Below are positions 1-12,778 of a DNA stretch of 64,000 nucleotides, in pieces. The stretch's first letter is position 1; every line of letters starts with the position of its first letter. The notes below the pieces were generated by a model. That model made no database searches. It saw nothing but the letters and a program-made list of their open reading frames with translations, and was not told where the DNA came from. The stretch is from Limanda limanda. Lineage: Eukaryota; Chordata; Actinopteri; Pleuronectiformes; Pleuronectidae. The position numbers and the translations under genes were made by a program. The stretch lies in assembly GCF_963576545.1 (NCBI RefSeq), contig NC_083637.1:24329507-24393506 (forward strand), read 5' to 3'.

Positions 1-1059
1 CACATGATATCATAAGGTCACTGGCATTGTGAGCAGGGTTTTATTTATAGGAGCCAGGTCTCGGAGCCTTGTGTAACGGGATTTATTTGGGTTAATAATG
101 GATAGAATAACTTGTGTGGCAGTGTGTGTGGAGTGCGGTTGTTGTGGCACCTCGTCCGATTGTGTTATAACCTTGTTACAGTGTTTACAATGTGTTTTAA
201 AACCCACTCTGTCTGACGATTAGGGGAAATGAGAAAACACAAGTGTGAGGTCAACGCGGCAGATTGGGAGAAAGCAGCGAGAGGTTTTTTGGGTCAAACA
301 GGAGCTGCGGCCACTGTGCAGGACCAACACCACACATTAGTCACACATGCATAAAAGTCCCCCCCCCCCCCCTCTCCACCTCTGTGTCCAAGATTGATTG
401 GTCCGGCCTGGCAGTGCCAGCACGCCACCCCCTACTCCATATGCTAGCTGCCATGTTCTCTCACACCGCTCAGTTAGAGGCTGACACTGTGCTGAGGCAT
501 CTCAATACACACGCTGCATCTCGGCCACACACCCGGCCTCACTTCATTCCAGGGGAGTGTGTTATATGTTACACCCTGAAAGACGCTCGCTGCCCCCCCC
601 CCACCTTCCTGCCGAAATGTCACTCCACGCAGATGGATTTCTCCACGGAACAGCAGTTTAACAGGCACGGGCTTAGCTGGGGGGGGGGGATAGGTGCATG
701 AGGAAAGAAGCTGCTGGGGGTTAAAAAAAAAGAAAAAAGGGAAAACAAAGAAATCAACAAAAACGAGCAGAGCAAAGCTTTCACTAAGTGCTGGACATTC
801 AGCTGCTGAATCCACGTCCGTCTCCAAACATGTGAAGTTAAAACATGGGAAACAAAATGAATAATGGGATGAACCTGACAACACACACAGACACGTGGGA
901 CCATGAGGTGGGGGAAATGGGGGGGGGGGAGCTGGAGGTGAAGCTTCTTGCCCCTCAGTCTCCGTCTACCCGGGACAGCTGAGGCCGTCTGGGAGTCTCA
1001 TGGCTGCAGCTGGGGGTCTGGGGTCTGGGGTCTGGGGCCGTTAGCAGAGGGGCAGAGCA

Positions 1060-1420
1060 GCCTGCGTGCCGTCATTTGCATGATAAACAATTTAAGATAT
1101 GCATAGGGACACCGCTAGCTTGTCTCCAGATTATGGATGGCCCAGAAAAAAACGAGCAGATGACAGTTTCTCACACAAACTTAAGTGATTTGCGGAGTTG
1201 GTGTAAAACTGGATTTATTCCGCGGCATCTAATTACTATTAAAGGGGACAAGGGGGCGGAGCAGATTCATAGTTTTTATTTGCATCCCCATTCATTAGTG
1301 TGCGGGGCTGAATGTGATCAGTGGGATAAGTGATTGTTTGCTCTTCCAACGTTGAGCAAGTGGAGCAAGATGCTTTTCATCGTGATGATTTAGGATCCAC
1401 GGCCCAACCGCCCGTACATG
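1060..1420. promoter_or_regulatory. Candidate enhancer block with two octamer sites
   Basis: Unique AT-balanced sequence holds two exact POU octamers (ATTTGCAT at 1074-1081 and 1278-1285) plus TAATTACTATTAAAG and ATTAG homeodomain cores. There is no simple repeat. Composition differs from the flanking poly-C and GT tracts. Function is inferred from motif density only. Confidence 0.35.
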
Positions 1421-2006
1421 GGCTTCCTCATGTCCCACATACTATAATTACTATTTTTAACAAATTGTTTCTCTTCGCTACATTTTATGAGCCCGGTGCC
1501 ACATTCTTGCGCTCATATCGCTGCGGTGGCGTGACCTGGTATTTATCCTTCCCAGCATTAGCACCTCTCGCATTCTCGCCCCGTGTACTATGGCCGCTCT
1601 GGTAATGAGGCCGTTGAAGCCTCTGGAATCGACCAGCACCTCACACTCCTGCCTCCTTCCAGCGCGCCGCCTCCATTGTAACCTGGACTGTGAATCGATA
1701 CTGAGTTAATTATGCCAGCCACCTTCCCCCCCCACCCCCCCCCCCCCCCCGTTGCCTCTTTGAGAAAGAAAAACATTCGCGCAGCCGAGCGGTGATTCCT
1801 GTAACACCTCTGCGTGGCTGCATGTGTGTCTTCTTGCAGCAGCTTGCCTGTCCTGTTTCTCCCTGTGCCTTGTGGAGACAAAGGTATTTAGCAGGCTCCC
1901 TATTGGCATCGTGCCACCTTTCTCCAAACCAAACCAACCCCCCCCCTCACTCTCATAAGCACACATATACACACTGGGTATCTGTTAGGCAGAACTGGGG
2001 GCTGGG

Positions 2007-2009
<3 letters not shown>

Positions 2010-2071
<62 letters not shown>
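2010..2071. repeat. (GT)n microsatellite
   Basis: About 62 bases of perfect GT dinucleotide repeat. Confidence 0.97.
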
Positions 2072-2072
<1 letters not shown>

Positions 2073-2159
2073 CGAGAGGCTCCCTGGTCGTGATGTCTTC
2101 CTCCCTGTGTCCACTGTGTGTCTGTGTGTGCGTATAAGTTCACATGTGGCGTGCGCCTT

Positions 2160-2430
2160 TGTTTTCGGCGATCACTTTAATTGATAGTGAAAAGGCACAG
2201 GCGCATGCTATTGTAATTATTGGATAACCGGCTAATATTTTCAATATAAACTCCATTGTCTGTACAAACTGACTTTAATTTGATCCTACAGCTGCTGGGG
2301 GCTCTGATAAAATCAGTCCTATTTTTGGCCTGTGGGCTCCGCTAAGTCTTAATGGAGGTGAGCAGGAGTGGGGTTTTTTAGGATGAATTTTTCATAGAGG
2401 ACATTTTTGTATTCCGGAGCCGAGCTCTAA
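2160..2430. promoter_or_regulatory. Candidate conserved non-coding element
   Basis: A repeat-free island between two GT arrays. It contains ACTTTAATTGATAG, TGTAATTATTGG, GGCTAATATTTTC, CCATTGTCTG (SOX-like) and GACTTTAATTTGATCC, so homeodomain cores recur every 20-40 bases. Survival of unique sequence inside a microsatellite field suggests constraint. Alignment to other fish would decide. Confidence 0.4.
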
Positions 2431-2575
2431 ACACCCAGAAATGTTGTCGGCGGAGATTCGTCAGCCTTTGTTGTCGGTGTTGAGTGTTAGTGGCTTTGGC
2501 TGCATTCAAGTGCTGAAGTCTCCTGGATGTTTACATCTCGAGTGTGGATGCAGTGTTCAGCTAATGTATGTGCAT

Positions 2576-2578
<3 letters not shown>

Positions 2579-2633
<55 letters not shown>
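2579..2633. repeat. (TG)n microsatellite
   Basis: About 55 bases of TG repeat. Further interrupted GT tracts follow at 2721-2795. Confidence 0.97.
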
Positions 2634-2638
<5 letters not shown>

Positions 2639-2733
2639 AGTGTGGTTTTGACCACTTAAACTGTTTATAGCCCTCGGTGTGCGTGTGTGAGAGAGAGAGA
2701 GAAAGAGTAGGTGTAGGTGTGTGTGCGTGCGTG

Positions 2734-2794
<61 letters not shown>

Positions 2795-2954
2795 ATCGGG
2801 CTGTTTGTTAAAGCTTTACTACCCTGGGTGTGCAGGCTGAACATGAAAGGGTCTTTGACTTGGCAAGCCTCGCTTGAGGACACCCCTCTGTGGACCATGC
2901 CAGGCCAGACTTGGCACAGAGCGCTGGGCCTGAGGGACGGGCTGGGCCTAAATA

Positions 2955-2956
<2 letters not shown>

Positions 2957-2999
<43 letters not shown>
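2957..2999. repeat. (TG)n microsatellite
   Basis: 43 bases of perfect TG repeat. Confidence 0.97.
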
Positions 3000-3001
<2 letters not shown>

Positions 3002-3149
3002 ACAGTGAGGTAGAGGAGGTATATCTGTGTGTTAAAGTTATGTTTAGTGGGTTTATAGGAAGCAGGACTTATGGTGAGGTGGCGGCTCTGTGTGTGACTG
3101 ACAGCGGGAGTGTATGTGTACTTAAGGGTAGGTATGCAGTAGACTGTGG

Positions 3150-3249
<100 letters not shown>

Positions 3250-3353
3250 TGTCCTCAGGGCTCCTAGCTTGGGCTTCCTGTGTCTCTGTTTGTCTTCTAA
3301 CAACCCCGGTACGACAGCCTCAGGCCATTCAGGTGGAGGCTAGTTGAAGTATG

Positions 3354-3359
3354 CACACA

Positions 3360-3409
<50 letters not shown>
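3354..3409. repeat. (CA)n microsatellite
   Basis: 56 bases of CA with one AAA interruption. Shorter CA tracts follow at about 3421-3450 and 3540-3582. Confidence 0.97.
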
Positions 3410-3410
<1 letters not shown>

Positions 3411-3969
3411 CACTTGCACTCACACACACACACACACACATACACACAAAAAGAGGCTTTGACAAATGCACACACCCACCCACAAATGTAAACACACCTG
3501 TTATGAACACAACAATGTAACCCCCCCTTTACAGACACACACGCTGTCACACACACACGCACACACACACACACACACACGCACATACAGTGTAAACCCC
3601 CTCCTGTGTAACTGTTTTGTCTGTAATAAATGTGTTTTGGCAGAGGCCCCATGATGTGCTGTGAGTTGATGAGATGTGTCAGAAACATATGATCCTTATT
3701 TTAGCCCCCTCCCCTCCACACACCCCCCTCTCCCGTTCTCTCTGTTGCTCTCTTTCTCTCCTTCCCCCTTCTCTCCGTCTCTCTATCTCGTTCTCTCACT
3801 TACGCTCTCTCTCTCTCTCTCCATGATTTGCTCCAGTAGTTTGTCTCGAGGGACTGGAAACTCGAAGTTTTGGCTACATTAGCGTGTCTGCACCTCTTAA
3901 AGGCTTCCAACATCCACTCTAGACCTCATTCTCACTCTCACAAATTTGGCTGCAGAGCAAGCCAGAAGA

Positions 3970-3976
3970 CACACAC

Positions 3977-4052
<76 letters not shown>
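3970..4052. repeat. (CA)n microsatellite
   Basis: 83 bases of CA repeat with a single G interruption at about 3981. Confidence 0.97.
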
Positions 4053-4054
<2 letters not shown>

Positions 4055-5499
4055 CCTCTTTCTATCCCCTCCACCTACTGTCAAGCAAAGCTATACGACA
4101 GAAACAGCCTTGTTTGTCCACAGCGGCGTCACGCGGGATGAAAAAGTATCCTCAGAAATAAGCATGTCCTGCCGCTGTCCTGTCAATAGCGTGGCAGGCA
4201 GTCACATCCCAGGGTCAGAGGTCACCTGACAGCGTCAGGGCCTGTCACGCCAGCCGCCGGCTTCACCACCTGCAGGTTAATGACTTTATTTTTAGAAAGA
4301 ACAGAAACCGAAAAGAAAAAGTGTCTTTGATACAGCTGAAGCCCAGGAACTGGTGAATGAGAGCGAAAAGGACAGAAGTGGTTTGTTAGGTTGGTTTAAC
4401 AGGAACAGAGATTTAACAAGGTCATTTTTATTTTTAAAAAAAGTGACCTGTTTTTTACTTTAAAGCCTGATTTAGGTTGCTGATTAAAACGGATCTGGAT
4501 TTTAGTATTTGGTACTTTGGTCCGTATTGGATTATCAGGACCTGTATCACTGCTCAGTGTGTCACCTCAACCTCTCGGGTTTCTGTTATGACTCTGTGTT
4601 GTTTATAGATGTGGAGCTGCCGGCCTGTTGCTTTGTCTTTCTCACACCCGCGGTGATAATGCTGAGGCCATGGGAGAGCCTCACGGACCAGGGCCTCATG
4701 TTAGTGTGAACCCACTGAGTCTGGTCACTATCTGTCTCTCATAGTGTTTCTCCCCCCCACTATCTGTCCCGCTGCAGCTCCCAGTGCTGGGCTTGGCCCG
4801 TCGGAGTGGCCGTGTCTGTGGGTGTGTGCAAGTCCATTTGTACCTTTTGTTTGTGGGTGGGTGGTCGTCTACAGCTGTGTCTGGCCGGTCTTATCTCCGC
4901 CACAGAGATACGGCTCAGAGAGGCCCCTGCGCCTGACGTTACACTTTTGAAAACCCACTGCCCCTTTGTGTGTGTGTGTGTGTGTGTGTGTTGGAGCGAG
5001 TCTTAGGAGTGTTTTGTACATACGCATGCAAACCATGTCTGCTGCAGCACTTTTTCATAAATGTATACTAATAGGTTGCTGTATTCCTCTGGGGGGGTTG
5101 TATTCGAAAGCTCATTGCCTCCTAATAGCTCAAGTTAACTGTACATTTGATCTTAGATTCAAATCCCACGTCTTTTAAATGATGATCAGAAGATGGGGCC
5201 TTCATTCATTTTTAAGAGAGTGTTAATTTAGTTATTAGAAGCACTCTAGGCTCCATGGTGCTTTTGCAGTTTTGCATGCAAAATGCATGCAGGCGCAAAT
5301 TTGGCACACCAGTGAGACCGACACACACCTTCATCACGGATGCGTGCACACAAATACTCACACCTCCACTCCATCCCCCCCCCCCCACACCAAACTGACC
5401 CCCAACCCTCATCGCACAGCCATATCCCACATACACACACATTCATAAATGCACACTCCTGTCCCTGGCAGCCTTTACTTTTGCAGGCTGAATCTCACT

Positions 5500-5720
5500 G
5501 ATAACATGCTGGCGCCCTCATTTAAATTTGAAGCGCTTCTTTAATCTTCAAAGGCCTGATTGCTTTATGAATATGCATGAACTGAGCTGACTCTCAGTTC
5601 ATTACCTTGTTGTAAATTCTAATGACCATTAGGGCCCCGCGCGGTAATTGCCAATTGTTTTGCATTTTTGATTAGCCCATTACCGGAGCGCATTCTGAAC
5701 ATGTCTGCCCTGCCTGCCTG
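5500..5720. promoter_or_regulatory. Candidate enhancer with palindromic homeodomain sites
   Basis: A unique block begins at CTGGCGCCCTCATTTAAATTTG. It holds a 10-bp palindrome GAAGCGCTTC (5530-5539), AATATGCATGAA, the dyad TAATGACCATTA (5620-5631, TAAT-N4-ATTA), GGTAATTGCCAATTG, TTTGATTAGCC and CATTACCGG. The density of homeodomain half-sites is the evidence. The dyad also contains TGACCA, the mammalian BCL11A recognition sequence. Confidence 0.45.
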
Positions 5721-6159
5721 CCAGGCCACAGCAAGAAGCAGAGGGAGGGAGAGAGGGAGAGATGAAGAGGAGGAGGAGAGAAAACAGAAAAAAAGGGTGA
5801 GGTGTGCTAGTGTGCGGGCATGGGAACATAGTTTAGATAGCGCACATTTCCAGGCCTGGTCAGAAATGTTAGGAAGTAAAAAAAAAAAAAAAGGGGGGAT
5901 GAAAGACACAAGGCAAGAAACGTGGATGTTTGGATGTTCCAGATAAACAAGCTCTGTCCAGGGTTGTTTCTGCTGGAGCTTGAGTGCAAGAGCATGTACC
6001 TGGCTGCATCCACGTCAGCCTGTGTGTTGCCTGTGTGCGTGGATGTCCGCCTCCCTGTGTGTGTACATGTCCAAGTGTGCGTGCAGCTCGTCGGGCGCAG
6101 GGAGGGACGGGTGGTGTGCTGGGGGGAGGTGGAGGGAGGCTCTGGCAGTGCGTCCCAAT

Positions 6160-6265
6160 CCACGCCGTGCCTGGGACTTATGAAAGATTAATGGCTCCTA
6201 GCAGGATGGCATCACCCTGCTACAACTTGATAACATCTAATGGATAATTTAGCACACTAAAACCG
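6160..6265. promoter_or_regulatory. Short candidate enhancer block
   Basis: Unique sequence contains AAAGATTAATGGC, TTGATAACATCTAATGGATAATTTAG and ACTAAAACC. Three homeodomain cores and a GATA-like site lie within about 80 bases between G-rich stretches. Confidence 0.3.
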
Positions 6266-7255
6266 GCAGACTGGTCCCACTCTGTGGAGCAGGCAGGAGA
6301 GGACAGCAGCTGCTGGGCTTCTGGGGTCCGCCGCTGTGGCTGTTTGTCGGAGAGAGAGTGGCATGAAAGCGGGAGGAAGAGAGGGAGTGAAAGAGTCAGG
6401 AAGAGGGATGGAAAATGTGTGTGTGTGTGTGTGTGTGACGATGACACGAGTCCTCCATGGTCCCGCTCCCTCACCAGGAGTAGGACGGTGGTTTGGAGAG
6501 TTGATGAGCCGATTAGCCAGAGAACTGTCACTGTCTCTCTCTCTCTCTCTCTCTCGCCCCGTGCATCTTCACTTAGATCTTCTCCTGGTCAGTGTTCTGT
6601 TGGAACAGGACCTGCAGCTGTTCCATCACAGAAGACACTCGGGCAATTTACCTGCTCAGCACCTGGTATGATTTCTGGAAATCCTCCAGCACAGGTCTCG
6701 GGGTATCAAAAGAAATAACCACGAAATATACAAAAATCACATTATATTTAATTGAAGGCTGGTTATACGATTTTAGTTCGCTTGTTTCTTAATAAGGAGC
6801 ACAAAAGAATATACTGTCCACCCAAGATATAAAAAGGTACCTCCCCTAACCTTTAAGAATATGACGCAAACTGTAATAATTCAAAAATAAACTGTTCATA
6901 TAATATACCTTCAGAAATGTAAATGGACTGGAATAAATATTAGAAACACCTCTCGGTATAACCTGTTAGAACTCAGCAGCAGATCAACCGTAAAGTTGAA
7001 TCTGAATCTTTATTCTCAATTAGTTTCCGTTTTGAAATGAATCATTCAGCTCAGCAGTAGTGAATCATTTAGTTAGGCCACATGGTAATTCACAATGCTT
7101 TTTCTCTACGGTGTCCTTATTTTCCTACTCGCCTCCATATTGTGTTCCTTCCCTACATCAAACCTATTCATGAATGTGAAAACTGCTGCTCGTATAATTG
7201 AATCCATAAATGCTGCAGGATCTTTTGTGTGAATGGGGCTTCTGTCTGTTTGTTC

Positions 7256-7260
<5 letters not shown>

Positions 7261-7344
<84 letters not shown>
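7261..7344. repeat. (CT)n microsatellite
   Basis: 84 bases of perfect CT repeat. It has the opposite sense to the GA arrays at 7524-7553 and 7868-7967. Confidence 0.97.
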
Positions 7345-7349
<5 letters not shown>

Positions 7350-7520
7350 GTCTCTCATGTAACGTTGAGAATCTCCATAGCCTTGACGCAGCTTGTAGCC
7401 CTGACTGTCTGTCTCTTATTCCCACACTATTAAGCTGTTGACAGTTTGGTTAATCGTCCCACAGTTTGACTTCAGGGGGGAATCGGGAGCGGGGGGTCAG
7501 CGGAGTCCGTCTCCGAGGTG

Positions 7521-7555
<35 letters not shown>

Positions 7556-7864
7556 GCCTGTACGTGCGCGTGCTGCTCCTCACCCGGTGGCGTGCCTTCG
7601 TGTCGCGAGTTTGTCTCGTTTTAACAGGAGAAGGGGGATGCGTTGGCAGGAGAGGAGGAGGAGGAGGAAGAGGAGGAAGAGGAGGGGGGGTTGGGATTTC
7701 TGACTTTGCTCTTGGTCTTGAAGGGGCCAGGAGGGGCAATGAACACAATGGGGAAATTGTCCAGCTTGGGATCAGCTCGAGGAAAGTTGCTGGTCTGGGT
7801 TTTCGCAGCCTGGCCGGTTTGGTCTGTGTCCAGTCTGTGTGTGTTCACGCTCACACACATACAG

Positions 7865-7867
<3 letters not shown>

Positions 7868-7957
<90 letters not shown>

Positions 7958-7967
7958 GAGAGAGAGA
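7868..7967. repeat. (GA)n microsatellite followed by (AGC)n
   Basis: About 100 bases of GA repeat with one GGG interruption at about 7946-7948. An (AGC)n trinucleotide tract follows at 7971-7996. Confidence 0.97.
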
Positions 7968-8443
7968 TGTAGCAGCAGCAGCAGCAGCAGCAGCAGAGCC
8001 TGCTATGGCCAAAGGAGTCTCAGGCAGACAGCATGATAGATGGCTTTGTTAAAGGGTCCCAGGGTGTCCCCTGAACTTGAAGCACTCTGTTTATCTTGAA
8101 TAGGAGAAGCACAGAGTGTTGGGGGGGCAGCGTGCAGGAGGAGGAGGCGGAGGAGGAGGACGAGAAGGAGGAGGAGGAGAAGGAGAAGAAAGGGAATGAT
8201 ATAGCTTTCAGGGGAAGGGAAAGAAAGGGAGTGGAGGATGAGGCGGCGGGGCGAGCGAGGGAGAGCGAGGGCCTGTCTCTGGGCAGGCCTGGCTGGGGGT
8301 TGGGGAGGTTAAGGGCGGGTCGTGAGCAGGCACGGCTGCTGGAGACACAGGGAGCGGAGGGAGAGAGGGGGGGATGGGGCAGCTCTCCTCGTAGCTGTCC
8401 ATTAACAGATGAACTTGGCAATGGTCCAGGCCTCAAAGGTCTC

Positions 8444-8446
<3 letters not shown>

Positions 8447-8513
<67 letters not shown>
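8447..8513. repeat. (AC)n microsatellite
   Basis: About 67 bases of perfect AC repeat. A CT tract lies near 8709-8760. Confidence 0.97.
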
Positions 8514-8517
<4 letters not shown>

Positions 8518-8706
8518 TGTACATACACTCACATGCATGGACGCATACGTCCCTGGTACCTGCTGCCTGTGGATGGAATGCCACCACCCTTCTTTGTCCG
8601 GAGGCGAAAGAGGACACGTCTCTGGTTCACCTATGTCAGAACCAGTTCAGACCGGTTAGCCAGCCAGGCCGAAGGAGGCTAACGGACAGGCCTTGGTTGC
8701 CTGGCC

Positions 8707-8742
<36 letters not shown>

Positions 8743-8813
8743 TCCCTCTCCCTCTCTCTCCCACTTCTATGGCCTCCTCTCGTCCTCCTCTTCTGTTTTC
8801 CCGGCTTTAGAGG

Positions 8814-11105
8814 AGGAAACAGAGAGAACCTCTAACCTGGGGGCACAGGACAATGCAGAGGAGAGAAGAAAGAAGCGAGGGAGCGTGGGAACAACGGGAG
8901 AGACGAACGGATCGGGTCGTAAACAGGGTGGGAAGAGGAGGGAAAAGTGTTTGGTTGTTGTTGGTGCTCTCCTCCTTGATGGGGCAACATGAGCTTAACA
9001 CCGCGGCTATTGTGTACTGAAAACATTACAGCAAACATGAGAGTGGTGAAAACTGGGGGAGAGAACTTGATATGGAACGTGTACATAATGGACTGTTGTG
9101 CTCTGTGGGCAAGCAATCTTCTATCTGTGTCAACTTGGCATGCAAGGGTATACGCACGGACCCATGTTTCATACATGAACACGTATGGATGTGGCAGTAA
9201 TGGAAATCATGTCTGCAAATGTGTTTGTGTCTGTGAACGCCATAAAATATGGACGCAGCTCCCTCTCCTAATTACGACTCGGATGTGTCCCTTGAGTTTT
9301 GAGAGCAGGCTGTTCGCCGTTCCACTTCAAATGCTTTCAGCTCGCACACACACCCTGCCTCAAGATGGCAGATCAGAAAGCGCTGTCACATCACGAACAT
9401 CTGAGGAATCCGAGAGTTTATCACTGTCGCACCCGAAGAATCTATTAATTCGAGTCCGTCTTTAGGCTACTGCTATCGTTTGTCCGTCATCTTGATCAAA
9501 GTGTTTCTGCGATTGACGATTTCATGTTTACAGTTTGGGGGACGCCCATGGTCACAAAGTCGAGAGAAAAACAAATCCCAGACTCCAGGGTAAAAATGTG
9601 ACCGCGGTTAAAGCCGATGTGAACACGACGTGCTGATTTGAAATAAGTGATTTGTTAAAAAGCGGGAAATTGGAGCGTGAAGGCGTGAAGTGAACGAGTG
9701 GGAGCAGGAGGATGCGGTTAGGTGTCACCTTCCCAGCAAGCCTTGCAGGTGTGTGTCTCTCTCTCTCTCTACATAGCCCCTTTTTCCACTGGTCAAAAAA
9801 CCCACTGACACCCACTAACATCTGGCTTTTGTCTGCAATAGGAATGAATACGACTGGCATAGACATGGGTGAGGAAGTGATGGAAACACGACACCTGGGT
9901 GAACGCGGGAATTTCTTCTTCTTTAGTTTGGCAGTCCAGACGCTGACACTGTCCTTTTTCTGCGTGACGTTGTGACGCACATTAACCTTCTGGCGTTGGC
10001 ACAGAAATAATAATGTTTGTCCGCTACTTCTTAAGGAACAACTTGCAATGGCGATTTTTTTTGAGACAGCTTCTCTGTTTCTGACACGTTCCTGACATCG
10101 AGCACGAATCACCAGGGGGAAGAAACACAGAAAGGCAAACTAGCAATGGGAAAGGAGTCAATTGTCTTTTTAGCGGGTTTAACCACATTTAAAAACCTGC
10201 TAATTTTGGTGTAAAAGAGGTTTAAATATCTTTATCACACCTCACCCTGCCTTTGTCTGTCCTTTTTGATTGTGACTAATACATACTGGACTTCAAGTGC
10301 AGCCACAGAACTTGGCTCATCTCTCATATCTTTATACCAGGAGATTTATTCTTTAAATGTTGGTATGTTGATAATTGCGCATTTATATAATGTCCTCATT
10401 TGTACACAGACATTGTGAGTTGTCAAGTACCCAAACTCAGCGTTGCGTGCTCAGTCATATGTGATGTGGAACGGCAGTTGTGTTAGATCTTGTGTCAATT
10501 GACAGACTGGGTTCTCATGTATGAATTCAGCCCATGCACGCTGCAGGGCAAACATGGTTAATGTATGTTTGCGTGTCTGTGTGCGCATGTGTTTATGTGG
10601 GTCTCCATGTAAATGCATGCGATCCCATTTGCATGTATTTCACACATGCTCACATTAATTTGTTATTTATAAAGAAGGTTCTTCGTTTCATCCTCCTTCT
10701 TTCTTCTAGCGATTCTCGCTCTTGCTCTATTTCTCAGAAATGTGTTTTCTTTTCCAGAACTCATGCGCGGCTACACCGGTGCCTAAGCCAACTAAATATC
10801 CCGCTTGTGTGTGTGTGTGTCTGTGTGTGTGTGTGTGTGATGATGGCTGTTTTTATAATGCCCCCCTGCAAATTTGCATATGTATATGCGCAGATTGTAT
10901 GAGAAGAGCTCTCACACTTAGAGCAGTTGGATAGGGAGGGCGATGGGGGCCATTGCAAGGGTTGTGTATAGTTTATTTGTGTCTGTGTGTGTGTGTGTGT
11001 GTTGAAGGGGGGGGGGGGGGTCGTGGTGGTGTTTTCACCCCCCCCCCCCAGACAAAGCCGGCCACTGCTCCCAGATGGTAGTCTGCTCTCTTCGGCCATG
11101 TGTCT

Positions 11106-11145
<40 letters not shown>

Positions 11146-12089
11146 TGAGTGTGTGTGTGTGTGTGTGTTTATGGATACAAAGATGGAGAGAGTGAGGGAG
11201 AAATTTGCAAGCGAGAGTGTGTGTGCATGAGATGCTGTGAGAGGATGCTGATGAAGGAACATTGTCTGTGTGTGTGTGTGTATGTGTGTGTGTGTGTGTG
11301 TGCGTGTATGTATGTGTGTGTGTTTGCACTTACTCGTGGACATATATGTAAAGAAAGTGAGAATCACACAATTTAATATATCATCTCCTCAATGGGTTTT
11401 CATAGTGTCATTCAAAGCAGCCCAGTGTGTTGTCTGTGCCTTGTTCTAGATGCATTAGAAGACATAATGCAAGGCAGACAGACAAAAGGAGAGATGGATA
11501 GACTAAAAGGAGGGATGGAAAGGGGATGAGGGACTCAGAGGTAGGGCTTGGTGATTCTTTGTCTGTGCGCTGTTGACCTACTGTAGAGATTGTCCATAGA
11601 CGTCTGGCTATTGGGGTCAGTATTAAAGACAGGCGTCAGGATTATGGTTATCTCAACTGTCTCCTGGACAGTGGGACTGGTAATTAGGTGGCTGAGACAG
11701 AGACTTGGCTCGACGAGATGTACGTGCAAAGGAAGTCATATTTGATATTTAGATCTTTTTGCATCGTGAAGGACTTACAAGTGTCTTTTACATGTCAGGG
11801 GCCAGGTCTTCTGGTACGTGTACATGTAGGCAACAGGCTGAATCGTGAACTTTATTGTTCACGCACTTGCTTTAGCAGTGTGCGGTTTACTGGAGGATTC
11901 CAATGGAGGGCACACCACAGAACTCGATCCACATCCAGATTTGGCTGCGGTAAACATAAACCAAGATAGCGACCTTCAAGAAGCTCAATATTTGGCTAAT
12001 GTTAAGATCATGACAGAAGAAGCGACGAGACCTATCGTTCTCTGCAGGATCTGCTGCTGATGAGGCGCCCACTGACCGTGTCAAGAACT
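8814..12089. other. Intronic stretch without a recognised gene
   Basis: Mixed unique sequence with short GT tracts at 10808-10840, 10980-11002 and 11108-11170, and poly-G/poly-C runs at about 11008-11050. The part from about 9775 to 10085 (TTTTTCCACTGGTCAAAAAACCC onward) has the feel of a fish DNA-transposon remnant, but I could not define its ends. No coding exon is seen. Confidence 0.4.
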
Positions 12090-12290
12090 CGCTGCTGCCC
12101 CCGAACTTTATGCATATGCATATGCGTCTCGTTAATTTTCCGGTAATTAACAACGCACCAAACAGACCCAGGATACGTGAGGCCGCCATGATGCGTAGTT
12201 TAGAGCAAATTTATCTCCGACCTAAGAGTGGGAGGGCTCCGATATTCAATAAGAAAATCCCGGGTCCTGTCTTCATCCTGGTGTCCCTCT
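12090..12290. promoter_or_regulatory. Candidate enhancer with POU-dimer palindrome
   Basis: Contains the exact 12-bp palindrome ATGCATATGCAT (12110-12121), which is the MORE site bound by POU homodimers. Ten bases on is the inverted repeat GTTAATT / AATTAAC (12131-12137 and 12145-12151) around TTCCGGT. TTTAGAGCAAATTTATC and ATATTCAATAAG follow. The block is repeat-free. Confidence 0.45.
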
Positions 12291-12778
12291 GAGGCCGTAT
12301 GTTAAAACCGGCTGCCCTGGTACGAGAGGGCGTATCTATCGCTTGGACAGACTCCAGCTCCTCTGACCTTGATGTTTGTTTTTCTTGTATCCCCAGACAT
12401 AAACACAGCTCTCGCGCACTGACACACAGACACACAGACAGACAGGAAGTCATCTCTGATGTCTTTTTCTTCCAGGCTCATTGGTGAACACCAGGGCAGA
12501 TGCTTTGGATATAAAACAGGACACAGGGTGTGTGTGCATGGGTACATATCATATGAACCCTCAAAGGTGTGTGTGTGTGAGTTTCAGTGTGCATTTCCTC
12601 ACGCCTCCCTCCCTCCCTCCCTGGCCCTTTTCTCATATACCTGTCAGACTGGTTCCCTCGCTCTCCCGCCCCGTCTTCGTTTTTTTTGACCAGGTAGTAT
12701 TTTGTTATCAGACAAGAAACCAGACTTCCTTATGACAACCCTTTACCCCATAGTTCAAAGTGCCAAGTTTATTGAGGC

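Noticed and set aside
8020..8659. Overlapping long frames on both strands (172 and 187 codons)
   Set aside because: Built from CA/GT and GA-rich low complexity. Neither frame shows a recognisable protein or splice context.
9775..10085. Possible DNA-transposon remnant
   Set aside because: The opening phrase is transposon-like but no inverted ends or target duplication could be found by eye.
10105..10125. CTCF-like core (TCACCAGGGGGAAG)
   Set aside because: Partial match to the core only; such matches are frequent by chance.
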